NCBI RefSeq assembly: GCF_001632745.1
Contig: NZ_LQRT01000003.1
Span: 239,587-303,586, forward strand
Direction: 5' to 3'
Source: Aquimarina aggregata
GTDB lineage: Bacteria > Bacteroidota > Bacteroidia > Flavobacteriales > Flavobacteriaceae
DNA: 64,000 nucleotides
Shown here: positions 7,399 through 16,484 of the stretch, in pieces
How positions within the stretch are numbered: position 1 is the first letter of the stretch
Layout: each line of letters begins with the position of its first letter
Position numbers and translations under genes: made by a program
The notes under the pieces: generated by a model
The model's input: only the letters and a program-made list of their open reading frames with translations
The model's database searches: none
Told to the model about the DNA's origin: nothing

Positions 7399-8772
7399 AT
7401 GTATGCAATTTTAGATATAGAAACTACCGGTGGTAAGTATAACGAAGAAGGTATTACTGAAATTGCTATCTATAAATTTGATGGACATGAGGTTGTCGAT
7501 CAGTTTATCACTCTAGTTAATCCCGAAAGACCAATACAACCCTTTGTAGCCAATCTAACTGGGATTAATAACGAAATGTTGCGTAATGCTCCTAAGTTTT
7601 TCGAAGTCGCCAAAAGAATTGTTGAAATCACAACAGACTGCGTTGTTGTAGCTCACAATTCTAGTTTTGATTATCGTATTCTTCGAACAGAATTTGATAG
7701 ACTAGGTTTTGATTATGAAAGACACTCACTTTGTACTGTCGAACTATCAAAAAAATTAATTCCTGATCAAGAATCCTACAGCCTTGGTAAACTAGTTCGA
7801 AGTTTAGGTATTCCTCTTTCTGACCGTCATCGTGCAAATGGTGACGCCTTAGCCACTGTTAAGTTATTCAAACTTTTATTAAGTAAAGATGTAGAAAAAG
7901 ACATCATTACAGATACCGTTCGTGCAGATACAAGACGTCAAATGGACGATAAATTGTTAAGGCTACTAGAAAAAGCCCCTATTGCTACCGGAGTATACTA
8001 TATACATAGAGAAGATGGTAAAATCATTTACATCGGAAAAAGTAAAAACATTAAAAAACGTCTTAATCAGCATTTTACAAATGATAATAAAAAATCTAGA
8101 AGAATTCAAACAGAAGTCACTAGTGTTTCCTATGAAATTACGGGTAGCGAGCTCGTTGCATTGTTAAAAGAAAATGAAGAAATAAAACGAAATAGACCCA
8201 AATACAATAGAGCATTAAGGAAAAGCAAATTTGACCAAGCTTTATATCAGTTCGTAGATAATAACGGATATATTAATCTTAAAATAGGGAAAAACGATAA
8301 TCGCAAAAAAAATATTACTACATTTTCAAATAGACAACAAGCTAAATCATATATGCATAAATGGGCAGAAACTTTTCGTTTATGTCAACGATTAATGGGA
8401 TTGGACTCTGGAACAGGGAATTGCTTTAATTATTCTATAAAACAATGTAATGGTGCTTGTATTCTGGACGAATCTCCTGAAGAATACAATGAACGAGTAC
8501 AAGAACTGATTCTAAAAAACTCATTTGAAAATCAAGATATGCTTATTATAGATCGAGGTAGAAATATTGATGAACAAAGTGCTATCTTAATAGAAGAAGG
8601 AAAGTTTATAGGGGTTGGTCATTTTACCTTAAATCATCAAATAAATAATATAGAAATTTTACGATCTATTATTACCCCCATGAGTCATAATAGGGATGCC
8701 AAACACATAATACAAAGTTATGTTCGGCAGAATAAAAAATTGAAGATTACCAAATTGCCTAAAAATGATTAA
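7399..8772 (+). CDS. DnaQ-like 3'-5' exonuclease fused to a GIY-YIG (UvrC/Cho-like) nuclease
   Basis: A 457-residue DNA-repair type nuclease. Residues 1-165 are a DEDD exonuclease like the polymerase III epsilon subunit: DIETTG (6-11), VVAHNSSFDYRIL, and HRANGDALATV with the final catalytic Asp. Residues 195-275 are a GIY-YIG domain (GVYYIHREDGKIIYIGKSKN, ending EIKRNRPKYN). Four cysteines follow at 329, 342, 350 and 354 with the spacing of UvrC's iron-sulfur site. The C-terminal UvrC endonuclease and HhH domains are absent, so it resembles Cho-type proteins. The stop overlaps the next ORF by 8 nt. Confidence 0.85.
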   Translation: MYAILDIETTGGKYNEEGITEIAIYKFDGHEVVDQFITLVNPERPIQPFVANLTGINNEMLRNAPKFFEVAKRIVEITTDCVVVAHNSSFDYRILRTEFDRLGFDYERHSLCTVELSKKLIPDQESYSLGKLVRSLGIPLSDRHRANGDALATVKLFKLLLSKDVEKDIITDTVRADTRRQMDDKLLRLLEKAPIATGVYYIHREDGKIIYIGKSKNIKKRLNQHFTNDNKKSRRIQTEVTSVSYEITGSELVALLKENEEIKRNRPKYNRALRKSKFDQALYQFVDNNGYINLKIGKNDNRKKNITTFSNRQQAKSYMHKWAETFRLCQRLMGLDSGTGNCFNYSIKQCNGACILDESPEEYNERVQELILKNSFENQDMLIIDRGRNIDEQSAILIEEGKFIGVGHFTLNHQINNIEILRSIITPMSHNRDAKHIIQSYVRQNKKLKITKLPKND

Positions 8773-10735
8773 ACATTTACTAGCTTTATTTCTGTGTTGC
8801 ATCACACTTCTACTATCCGCACAGAAAAAATACAATACTGCCAGTATGGTAGTGACCATGGCAGATTTAGAAAACAACACCTTTGAAAACGATAGTACAG
8901 CGAATGCATTTTTTATTTATGAAAAAGGGTATAGCAGAGTTGAAAATGGCAGAAATTATAATCTATTAACAGATTACGAAAGAAAGATTAAAATACTTAA
9001 CCGCAAAGGTTTTGATCAAGCAAGTATAGAAATTTTATTATACAGGAATAAAAGTAATCGAGAAACAATTCATGATTTAGTTGCTCACACTTATAATCTC
9101 GAAAATAACAAAATAGTTAGAACAGAAGTTTCTAAAACTGATATTCATACTGAAAAATACGATGAACACTATACGCTAATCAAGTTTACCTTTCCCAATG
9201 TTAAGCCCGGCTCTATAATTAGATATTCTTATCAAATAGAATCTCCTTTTATTGTTAAATTTAATGGATGGGATTTTCAAGATACTATCCCCAAATTATA
9301 TAGTGAATGTGTAGCTGATCTGCCCGGAAATTATGTTTATAACATAAAACTAATAGGCACCTTAAAATTAAAGGTAAGTGAATCAACTATCAAAAAAAAG
9401 TGTCTAGAAATAGCTAATGGAAGTTATGCTGACTGCTCTCATAATATCTATATTATGGAGAATATCCCTGCTTTTAAGGAGGAAAAATATATGACCGCCA
9501 AAAGAAATTATTTTTCCAGAATTGATTATGAACTTAAAGAATTTAAAGGTTTTGATGGAATAAACAAAAAGTATACTGAAACCTGGGAAAATGCAGATAG
9601 AAAATTCAAAGAAGATCCAAATATTGGTTCTCAATTAAATAAAATTAACTTAACCAAAAATATTCTTCCCGATACAATTTCTCTATTACCGAATACCATT
9701 GATAAAGCCACCGCAATATATCGCTACATTAGCAAAACATATGCTTGGAATAATAAATTTGAGATATTTCGAAATGTAAAAATCAAAGAAGTTATAGCCC
9801 ATAAAACAGGTAATGTATCAGGTATTAATATTCTTTTACACAATACTTTAAAGCAACAAGGTTTTGAGGTGAATCCGGTTTTATTATCTACAAGAAAAAA
9901 TGGATATGTAACAAAAATATATCCTGTAATCTATGATTTTAATTATTTGATCGTACAACTATCTTTAGATGGAAAAAAATACGTATTAGATGCTACAGAA
10001 AAAATGTTAGCCTTTGGTCAATTACCTTTTAGGTGTTTAAATCGAGATGGTAGGGTCTTAGATTTTAAAAATGGAAGCTCTTGGATTTTGATAGAACCAA
10101 CTAAAAAATCTTCTTTCTATTATAAAGAAGAGATAATTTTAGAAGAAAACCATAATCTTAATGGCAAAGGCGCATACTTATTATCTGGTTATCATGCTTC
10201 AGACCGAAGAAAAGATCTGGAACATTTAAATAAAGAGAAACTGATTGAAGAAACCAAAAGACAGAATCAAGAAGTTACTATAACTAATATATCTATTAAA
10301 AATGAAGACGATCCTGAAAAAACATACAAAGAAGAATATGAATTTAATCAGAATATAGAAATATTAGATGGTATTTTATACATCAAACCATTTAATAGGC
10401 CATTTTTTAAAGAAAATCCTTTTAAGTTAAATCAAAGAACGTATCCAGTGGATTTTGGACACAAAGATTCCTACACCTATAATGTATCTATCAAACTACC
10501 CAAAAACTATGAGTTTATTGATCTTCCAAAAAATTCTACATATGTTATTCCCAATAAATTAGGAAGCATACGAACCAATTTTCTACTTCGCGGAGACCAA
10601 CTTATTATAACGCACAGAATTTTGTTTAACTCATCTTACTATCCCACAGAATACTACACCATATTAAAAGAGTTTTTTAACCTTATTGTAGCTATAGAAA
10701 ATGATACACTAATTACAGTAAAAAAATTAATCTAG
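8765..10735 (+). CDS. DUF3857 protein with a degenerate transglutaminase-like domain, exported
   Basis: A 656-residue protein with signal peptide (MIKHLLALFLCCITLLLSAQ). The N-terminal half matches the DUF3857 pattern (YERKIKILNRKGFDQAS, NVKPGSIIRYSYQIESP). A transglutaminase-like region follows at about 310-430. Where active enzymes have Gly-x-Cys-x-Asp, this protein reads KTGNVSGIN (about 347-355), and the expected His reads FNYLIV; only LDAT keeps the Asp. It is therefore probably not an active transglutaminase. The start overlaps the nuclease gene by 8 nt. Role unknown; probably periplasmic. Confidence 0.75.
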   Translation: MIKHLLALFLCCITLLLSAQKKYNTASMVVTMADLENNTFENDSTANAFFIYEKGYSRVENGRNYNLLTDYERKIKILNRKGFDQASIEILLYRNKSNRETIHDLVAHTYNLENNKIVRTEVSKTDIHTEKYDEHYTLIKFTFPNVKPGSIIRYSYQIESPFIVKFNGWDFQDTIPKLYSECVADLPGNYVYNIKLIGTLKLKVSESTIKKKCLEIANGSYADCSHNIYIMENIPAFKEEKYMTAKRNYFSRIDYELKEFKGFDGINKKYTETWENADRKFKEDPNIGSQLNKINLTKNILPDTISLLPNTIDKATAIYRYISKTYAWNNKFEIFRNVKIKEVIAHKTGNVSGINILLHNTLKQQGFEVNPVLLSTRKNGYVTKIYPVIYDFNYLIVQLSLDGKKYVLDATEKMLAFGQLPFRCLNRDGRVLDFKNGSSWILIEPTKKSSFYYKEEIILEENHNLNGKGAYLLSGYHASDRRKDLEHLNKEKLIEETKRQNQEVTITNISIKNEDDPEKTYKEEYEFNQNIEILDGILYIKPFNRPFFKENPFKLNQRTYPVDFGHKDSYTYNVSIKLPKNYEFIDLPKNSTYVIPNKLGSIRTNFLLRGDQLIITHRILFNSSYYPTEYYTILKEFFNLIVAIENDTLITVKKLI

Positions 10736-10769
10736 TTTTTTTAGTACTTTTATTTAAAACATAAAACCT

Positions 10770-11609
10770 TTGAAAAACAATTCATCGCATAAAACCTGGA
10801 AAGACAAACTTCATGATATTATTTATGAAGCCGATACTCCTATTGGAAAAGCATTTGATGTTATTTTGCTTATTCTTATTTTATTGAGTATCATTTTTGT
10901 AATGCTTGAAAGTGTTAAAGGACTAACACCCGCGACTTACAGGTATCTATATTATGCTGAATGGGTTATTACAATTTTCTTTTCTTTTGAGTATATCGCA
11001 CGAATTGTTTCTATAAAACAACCTTCTAAATATATATTTAGTTTTTATGGTATCATTGATTTATTATCTACACTACCATTATACCTAACCTTTTTCATTA
11101 CAGGATCTAGCGCTTTATTAGCTGTGCGAGCTTTAAGACTACTTCGTATATTCAGAATATTAAAGATTTCTAGATATATAGGAGAATCAAATAAATTAGC
11201 TAAAGCTATAAAAGACAGTGGTGCTAAAATTCTTGTGTTTTTATTTGCTGTCCTAGTACTTTGCATCATTTTAGGAACAGTAATGTATTTGGTAGAAGGT
11301 GAAGAAAGTGGATTTAAAAGCATACCTATAAGTGTTTACTGGTGTATTGTTACATTAACTACTGTAGGATACGGAGATATCGCTCCTGCTACCCCTTTAG
11401 GACAACTTATTGCCGCAATGATAATGATTGTTGGTTATGGTATTATAGCAGTACCTACAGGTATTGTAAGTGCTGAATATGCTTCTTCTGGACATCAACC
11501 TAAGAAAGTAAATATAAACACGCAAGTTTGTTCAAATTGTAATGCATCTGATCATAGAGACGAAGCCAAATTTTGCCGTAAATGTGGAGAAGACTTACGT
11601 AATGAATAA
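10770..11609 (+). CDS. Voltage-gated-type K+ channel (ion transporter) with C-terminal zinc ribbon
   Basis: A 279-residue six-transmembrane ion channel. An arginine-rich S4-like segment reads RALRLLRIFRILKISRY, and the pore signature is TLTTVGYGDIAP with filter TVGYGD from T197, typical of K+ channels. After the last membrane segment comes a short zinc-ribbon tail with C254-x2-C257 and C269-x2-C272. The start is TTG at 10770; no ATG occurs before the first membrane segment. The 3' end overlaps the miaA start by 8 nt, suggesting coupled translation. Confidence 0.85.
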   Translation: MKNNSSHKTWKDKLHDIIYEADTPIGKAFDVILLILILLSIIFVMLESVKGLTPATYRYLYYAEWVITIFFSFEYIARIVSIKQPSKYIFSFYGIIDLLSTLPLYLTFFITGSSALLAVRALRLLRIFRILKISRYIGESNKLAKAIKDSGAKILVFLFAVLVLCIILGTVMYLVEGEESGFKSIPISVYWCIVTLTTVGYGDIAPATPLGQLIAAMIMIVGYGIIAVPTGIVSAEYASSGHQPKKVNINTQVCSNCNASDHRDEAKFCRKCGEDLRNE

Positions 11610-12498
11610 AAATCTAATTGTAATTGTCGGGCCAACAGCAATAGGTAAAACTAATCTAAGTATACAACTTGCGAACCACTTTAATTGTGAAATTATATCC
11701 GGAGATAGCAGGCAATTCTATAAAGAAATGAAGATTGGTACTGCTGTTCCAAGTGATGATGAACTTGCACTAGCAAAACATCATTTTATACAACATAAAA
11801 GTATTCACCAAACCTATACCGTAGGAGATTTTGAAAAAGAAGCACTTAACAAGCTCAAAATACTTTTTGACACTAATGATTATGCTATCCTAGTTGGAGG
11901 GTCCGGCTTATATATTGATGCCGTTACCAAAGGTTTAGATTATTTTCCTGAAGTTGATATAAATACTAGAGAACAACTACAAAAAGAATATGATACTAAT
12001 GGTATTCAAACTTTACAAGAACAACTAAAAGTGCTTGACAAATCATATTATGACAGCGTTGATTTACAAAATACACATCGTGTAATGCGAGCTCTTGAGG
12101 TATGTTTAAGCAGCGGTAAACCTTATTCTTCTTTTCTTACTTCTAGTAAAAAAAACAGACCTTTTAAATGTATCAAAATTGGTATCACAGCAGATAGAAA
12201 TATCATTTATGATAGAATAAATATGAGAGTAGATCTTATGATTAAAGAAGGTTTACTGGATGAAGCAAAAAATCTTTACGAGTATAAAACACTTAATGCT
12301 TTAAATACTGTAGGGTACAAAGAATTATTTAAATATTTCGACCAGGAATGGGAATTAGATTTTGCCATTTCTGAAATTAAGAAAAATACGCGTCGCTTTG
12401 CCAAGAGACAATTAACCTGGTTTAAAAAAGATACAGAAATAGAATGGTTTGATTATCTAAGTCAATTAGACAGGGTAACAAAACATATTGCTCCTTAA
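11602..12498 (+). CDS. miaA: tRNA dimethylallyltransferase
   Basis: Transfers a dimethylallyl group to A37 of tRNAs reading UNN codons. The 298-residue protein has the P-loop GPTAIGKT (10-17), the family segment GDSRQFYKEMKIGTAVPS, YILVGGSGLYIDA-like AILVGGSGLYIDAVTKGLD, and the C-terminal RRFAKRQLTWFKKD. The ATG at 11602 gives the conserved N-terminus MNKNLIVIVGPT; an in-frame ATG at 11542 lies inside the channel gene and is rejected. It overlaps the K+ channel gene by 8 nt. Confidence 0.95.
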   Translation: MNKNLIVIVGPTAIGKTNLSIQLANHFNCEIISGDSRQFYKEMKIGTAVPSDDELALAKHHFIQHKSIHQTYTVGDFEKEALNKLKILFDTNDYAILVGGSGLYIDAVTKGLDYFPEVDINTREQLQKEYDTNGIQTLQEQLKVLDKSYYDSVDLQNTHRVMRALEVCLSSGKPYSSFLTSSKKNRPFKCIKIGITADRNIIYDRINMRVDLMIKEGLLDEAKNLYEYKTLNALNTVGYKELFKYFDQEWELDFAISEIKKNTRRFAKRQLTWFKKDTEIEWFDYLSQLDRVTKHIAP

Positions 12499-12511
12499 AT
12501 TTCAAGACATA

Positions 12512-12551
12512 AAAAAAATCACTATATTTTTAAAAATATAATGATTTTTTA
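12512..12551. terminator. Bidirectional terminator between miaA and the response regulator gene
   Basis: A long AT-rich hairpin pairs AAAATCA-C-TATATTTTT with AAAAATATA-A-TGATTTT, with one C/A mismatch, and has T-runs on both strands. It lies between two convergent genes and can serve both. Confidence 0.65.
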
Positions 12552-12568
12552 TAATTTTTATCAACTAT

Positions 12569-13282
12569 CTAGGCCTCTTCGTTTCTAACAACAAGCCTAA
12601 ATCCTTCTCCATGAATATTAAGTATCTCAACATTCTCATCTTTCTTTAGATACTTTCTAAGCTTAGCGATATAAACGTCCATACTACGAGATGTAAAGTA
12701 ATTATCATCTCTCCAGATTTTTGTTAAAGCTAATTCTCTTGGCATTAAATCATTAAGATGTAATGCTAACAAACGAAGTAATTCATTTTCTTTTGGAGAT
12801 AACTTTATAGCATCATCTTCTTTATACGTCAAAAAGCGCAATTTAGAATTAAGATGAAATCCTCCAATTTTAAATTCAAATTGTTTACTATCAGCTACAG
12901 ATTCTGTGCTTTTACGTTGCATGATAGCCTGTATTTTCATTAATAAGACTTCGCTATCAAAAGGTTTATTAAGATAATCATCTGCTCCTACCTTATATCC
13001 TTTTAAAACATCTTCTTTCATTGCTTTTGCAGTTAAGAAGATAATAGGTATTTCTTCATTTTTATCCCTAATTTCTTTTGCCAACGTAAATCCATCTTTG
13101 TAAGGCATCATTACATCAAGAATACACATGTCGTAGTCATCTTTTTTGAACTTTTCGAAGCCTTCCATACCATTTTTAGCATGCACAACATCATAATCAT
13201 TCATTACTAGATAATCCTTTAGTACCGTTCCAAAGTTTGGATCATCTTCGACAAGCAAAATCTTTTTGTTTTCTGTTTCCAT
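12569..13282 (-). CDS. OmpR/PhoB-family response regulator
   Basis: A 237-residue two-component regulator. The receiver domain has the acidic pair E12-D13-D14, phospho-acceptor D56 in CILDVMMP and K106 in YLNKPF. The C-terminal winged-helix DNA-binding domain (about 140-235) includes LSPKENELLRLL and YIAKLRKYLKKD, ending with the usual HGEGFRLV. It follows its sensor kinase with a 3-nt gap, so the pair is one operon. It resembles the RprY group of Bacteroidota, but the regulon cannot be read from sequence. Confidence 0.9.
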   Translation of the reverse strand: METENKKILLVEDDPNFGTVLKDYLVMNDYDVVHAKNGMEGFEKFKKDDYDMCILDVMMPYKDGFTLAKEIRDKNEEIPIIFLTAKAMKEDVLKGYKVGADDYLNKPFDSEVLLMKIQAIMQRKSTESVADSKQFEFKIGGFHLNSKLRFLTYKEDDAIKLSPKENELLRLLALHLNDLMPRELALTKIWRDDNYFTSRSMDVYIAKLRKYLKKDENVEILNIHGEGFRLVVRNEEA

Positions 13283-13285
13283 ATT

Positions 13286-14848
13286 TTATGATATTAATGG
13301 TAATTTAATTATAAATGTGGAGCCTTTTCCCCTTTCGCTCTCCACCCATATCTGACCGTGATGATCATCAATGATTCTTTTTACATATGTTAATCCCAAT
13401 CCGTGACCTTTTACATTGTGTAAATCACCTGTGTGTTCTCTAAAAAACTTTTCAAAGATTTTTTTCACAGCAACTTTACTCATTCCTATTCCTTGATCAC
13501 GAATCTTAAGAATTATACTGTTCTTTACATTTTCTGTATATATATCTACTTTTGGCTCCTTATCTGAATATTTTGCGGCATTATCTAAAATATTCACAAT
13601 TACATTGGTCATATGACTATCATTTGCCAATATTGTTGTTTTAAGTGCGCCCAAATGCATTTTAATGTACCCATTTCTATCCTCAACTATCAAAGAGACG
13701 TGTGTTACAGCATCTTCAATAATATCATGCAACTCTTGTTTTTCTTTCTTGATATTAAGCTCGTTTTTCTCTAACTGAGATATTCTTAAAACGTTCTCTA
13801 CTTGAGCATGCATTCGTTTATTCTCTTCTCGTATCATCTTCATATACCGCTGCACTTTTTCTGGATCTCCCCCAATTTTTGGGTTTTTGATAGAGTCCAA
13901 TGCCAAGTTTATTGTTGCAATAGGAGTTTTTAACTCATGGGTCATATTATTAATAAAATCAGTTTTAATTTGGGATATCTGTCTTTGCTGCATTAGCTGA
14001 GACAATGCACTGGAATACGCAACTACAATAATCAAAGTAAAAATTATTGATAGTATCGCCATACCCTTAATGGTAGAAAGCACATATTGCTTTTTTCCAG
14101 TAAAATTAACATATAACTGATAATCACTCACTCCTTCATCGTCGACAAAAAGTGGTATCGCATATGTCGTTGGATAATCCAAACTAAAATCGTCAGAACG
14201 TACTTTTGTTGCTAAAGCATTGCTGTAAATCGCATATTCAAAATCTACCTTTATATCCCGTTCTTCGAGTTCTTTTTTAAGCAAATATTTTATTTCCTTT
14301 TTCTGAACTCTTCTATGTATTGGTATAAAACTAGCAATTTCTCCAATCACAATCTCATAATCTCTACGTTGAAGATCCGTTAATCCTCTTATTCTCTCCA
14401 ACTTAGATTTAGAATTCTGCTTTACAATATCACTTTTAGTATCTTGTGCCGCAGTATCTACATTTCGATTTAGGATATTCTTCAGTTTTACCGTATCTAT
14501 ATTAAAGTTAACAAATGATGAAAACAATTTATAGTCTTCTTCTAAAATACCATTTGCATATGCAAACGACTTTGTATTATCAATACTAATATCTAATAAC
14601 TGACGTATAGTCTTATTGTCAGGTTCATCTATACTATCTAAAATTCCCTGTAGAGGAAAAAACATTTCCTCAAATTCTCTATACTGAATACCATTAGATA
14701 CTGATATTAATATTTGCTTGGCATTAAAAGAAAATTGTTCTTTATTATTCTCAACCGTGTTGTTAATCCAATATCCCTGAACGAAAATAATCCCAATTAG
14801 CGATAAACTCATTAAGATTATCAGCAATACGAATAACCTTTTATTCAT
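13286..14848 (-). CDS. Sensor histidine kinase
   Basis: A 520-residue membrane kinase partnered with the response regulator downstream. Two membrane helices, about 5-25 and 260-282, flank a periplasmic sensor region of about 230 residues. The H-box is FINNMTHELKTPIATINLAL with phosphorylated H303. The ATPase domain shows the N-box NVIVNILDNAAKYS, G1 RDQGIGMS and G2 GHGLGLTYVKRI. The domain plan resembles RprX-type kinases. The ligand is unknown. A TACTTTTG -7-like element (14853-14860, minus strand) is close to the ATG, but no -33 TTG is visible. Confidence 0.9.
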   Translation of the reverse strand: MNKRLFVLLIILMSLSLIGIIFVQGYWINNTVENNKEQFSFNAKQILISVSNGIQYREFEEMFFPLQGILDSIDEPDNKTIRQLLDISIDNTKSFAYANGILEEDYKLFSSFVNFNIDTVKLKNILNRNVDTAAQDTKSDIVKQNSKSKLERIRGLTDLQRRDYEIVIGEIASFIPIHRRVQKKEIKYLLKKELEERDIKVDFEYAIYSNALATKVRSDDFSLDYPTTYAIPLFVDDEGVSDYQLYVNFTGKKQYVLSTIKGMAILSIIFTLIIVVAYSSALSQLMQQRQISQIKTDFINNMTHELKTPIATINLALDSIKNPKIGGDPEKVQRYMKMIREENKRMHAQVENVLRISQLEKNELNIKKEKQELHDIIEDAVTHVSLIVEDRNGYIKMHLGALKTTILANDSHMTNVIVNILDNAAKYSDKEPKVDIYTENVKNSIILKIRDQGIGMSKVAVKKIFEKFFREHTGDLHNVKGHGLGLTYVKRIIDDHHGQIWVESERGKGSTFIIKLPLIS

Positions 14849-14932
14849 AGGTCAAAAGTAAGACTTTAACATTTAGCTACTTTACGGTTTAACCAAATGT
14901 TAACAAAATGAAGGATTCGTATTACAACCCCT

Positions 14933-15511
14933 TTAAAAAGATATTTTATTATGAATTTCATACACCTGGTTTTCAGTGTCTTCTAAATCTACGTTATCTA
15001 TAACAAAATCGACTAATGGAATTTTTCTCGAATCTTCCCACTGGTTATTTATTCTTGAAAGTATCTGATCTCGAGTTATATTGTCTCTTTTTAATACTCG
15101 TTCGATCCTAATATCTATAGGAGCTGTGACAAGAATAGTATAATCACATTGCTTGTATCCATCATTTTCAATTAAAACGGCAGCTTCTTTAATAACATAA
15201 TTTCCAGTTTGTTTCTCTTTCCATTGGGCAAAATGCTCTGCTACTGCAGGATGCACTATCCCGTTTAGTTTATTCAATATAGAAGAATCATTAAAGACTA
15301 CACTGGCTATATACTCTCTATTCAAACTGCCAGATTTATAAGCTTTATCACCGAATAATTCACTAATCTGCTTTTTTACCACTTGATTGGTATTCATCAA
15401 TAGTTTTGCCTCATCATCTGCAATGTAGACAGACACGCCTAATTTCTTAAACATTTGGGCAATAGTAGATTTACCGCTACCGATGCCCCCTGTTAAACCA
15501 ACTACTTTCAT
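14933..15511 (-). CDS. coaE: Dephospho-CoA kinase
   Basis: Catalyses the last step of coenzyme A synthesis, phosphorylating the 3'-OH of dephospho-CoA. The 192-residue length is normal. The P-loop is GGIGSGKST (8-16), followed by YIADDEAKLLM, VVFNDSSILNKLNGIVHPAV and VIKEAAVLIENDGYKQCDYTILV, all family segments. It is the last gene of a tight ybbR-coaE unit (10-nt gap). Another CoA gene, coaBC, lies 6 kb away in a different operon. Confidence 0.95.
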   Translation of the reverse strand: MKVVGLTGGIGSGKSTIAQMFKKLGVSVYIADDEAKLLMNTNQVVKKQISELFGDKAYKSGSLNREYIASVVFNDSSILNKLNGIVHPAVAEHFAQWKEKQTGNYVIKEAAVLIENDGYKQCDYTILVTAPIDIRIERVLKRDNITRDQILSRINNQWEDSRKIPLVDFVIDNVDLEDTENQVYEIHNKISF

Positions 15512-15521
15512 AACAATAGCG

Positions 15522-16478
15522 TTATTTTAGCACTACAAATTGAATTTGTTTTTCTCGTAAACGTACATCATGTATTGATTCTGGCTTATCAAAAAGTTCT
15601 AATGTCAAAAATGAACTTTCTCCTGATTTTGCATAATCTGCAACCACCATAAAATCTCTTGGACTTATCTCGTTATATTTATCCAAGCCTACTCTGTATA
15701 CAACCATTACTTCTTTAGGGAAAATTTTAATTTCTGTATCTTCAGGTACATTTTTGACTGTAATAGGTATTTTCTGATTTCCCTCTGTAAACTTACTAAC
15801 CTCAATAGTAGCAGTAACTTTATCAGGTTTGATTTTTATAATTTCAGGCAATGACTCAAGATCTATAGTTAATTCATCAACATAATCAACATTTAGACCT
15901 TCTAACTGCAAAGACGCTGTATTAACAGACTTTATAGTATCTATAATTTTCGAAGGACCGCTTATGACAATAGAATCCGGTTGTATAACCAGCCCTTTAT
16001 CACTTCCGTAACCAACAGAATACTTAACATCTTGAACTAATTGTACTGGTACTTTCTTTTGTAGGTTTATATCTAATTTTAATCGTAAACTATCCTTCTG
16101 CAATGCAAGAATATTACCTTTAAAATCCAGTTTATTCTTTAAAATACGAGATCCTTTATCAAGTCGAAAATAATATTGATCGTTTATCATAGAAGACGCA
16201 TCATCAATATTAAATTCTAAAATAGGTTTCTTCCAACTATGATTCATAAGCCTAAAACCATTCCCGTTAAGCGTCATTCTTACGATCTGATCGCTTTCTT
16301 CATTAAAAATTTTATCCTCCGGAAGATTCGTATATCGAATAGCGATTTCTACTTCTTTAGTATAGTTTTTTGAAAATTGGATTAGCAACCAAAGAGCGGA
16401 TGTAAATATTAGAAAAAACAAAAAGGTTTTTACGCTATTTCTTTTGAATGAAAAAATCTTCTTTTTTCTATTTGACAT
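15522..16478 (-). CDS. YbbR-like domain protein, membrane-anchored
   Basis: A 318-residue protein with a basic N-terminus (MSNRKKKIFSFKRNSVK) and one membrane helix at about 17-34 (TFLFFLIFTSALWLLIQF), followed by extracytoplasmic beta-rich repeats of the YbbR type (for example PVQLVQDVKYSVGYGSDKGLVIQPDSIVISGP, given here only in part). In other bacteria YbbR/CdaR proteins regulate the diadenylate cyclase CdaA; no cdaA is visible nearby, so that role is not assumed. It lies between a glycosyltransferase gene (6-nt gap) and coaE. Confidence 0.75.
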   Translation of the reverse strand: MSNRKKKIFSFKRNSVKTFLFFLIFTSALWLLIQFSKNYTKEVEIAIRYTNLPEDKIFNEESDQIVRMTLNGNGFRLMNHSWKKPILEFNIDDASSMINDQYYFRLDKGSRILKNKLDFKGNILALQKDSLRLKLDINLQKKVPVQLVQDVKYSVGYGSDKGLVIQPDSIVISGPSKIIDTIKSVNTASLQLEGLNVDYVDELTIDLESLPEIIKIKPDKVTATIEVSKFTEGNQKIPITVKNVPEDTEIKIFPKEVMVVYRVGLDKYNEISPRDFMVVADYAKSGESSFLTLELFDKPESIHDVRLREKQIQFVVLK

Positions 16479-16484
16479 AAATAC

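Noticed and set aside
11542..11601. Longer miaA start
   Set aside because: It lies within the channel gene and precedes the conserved N-terminus.
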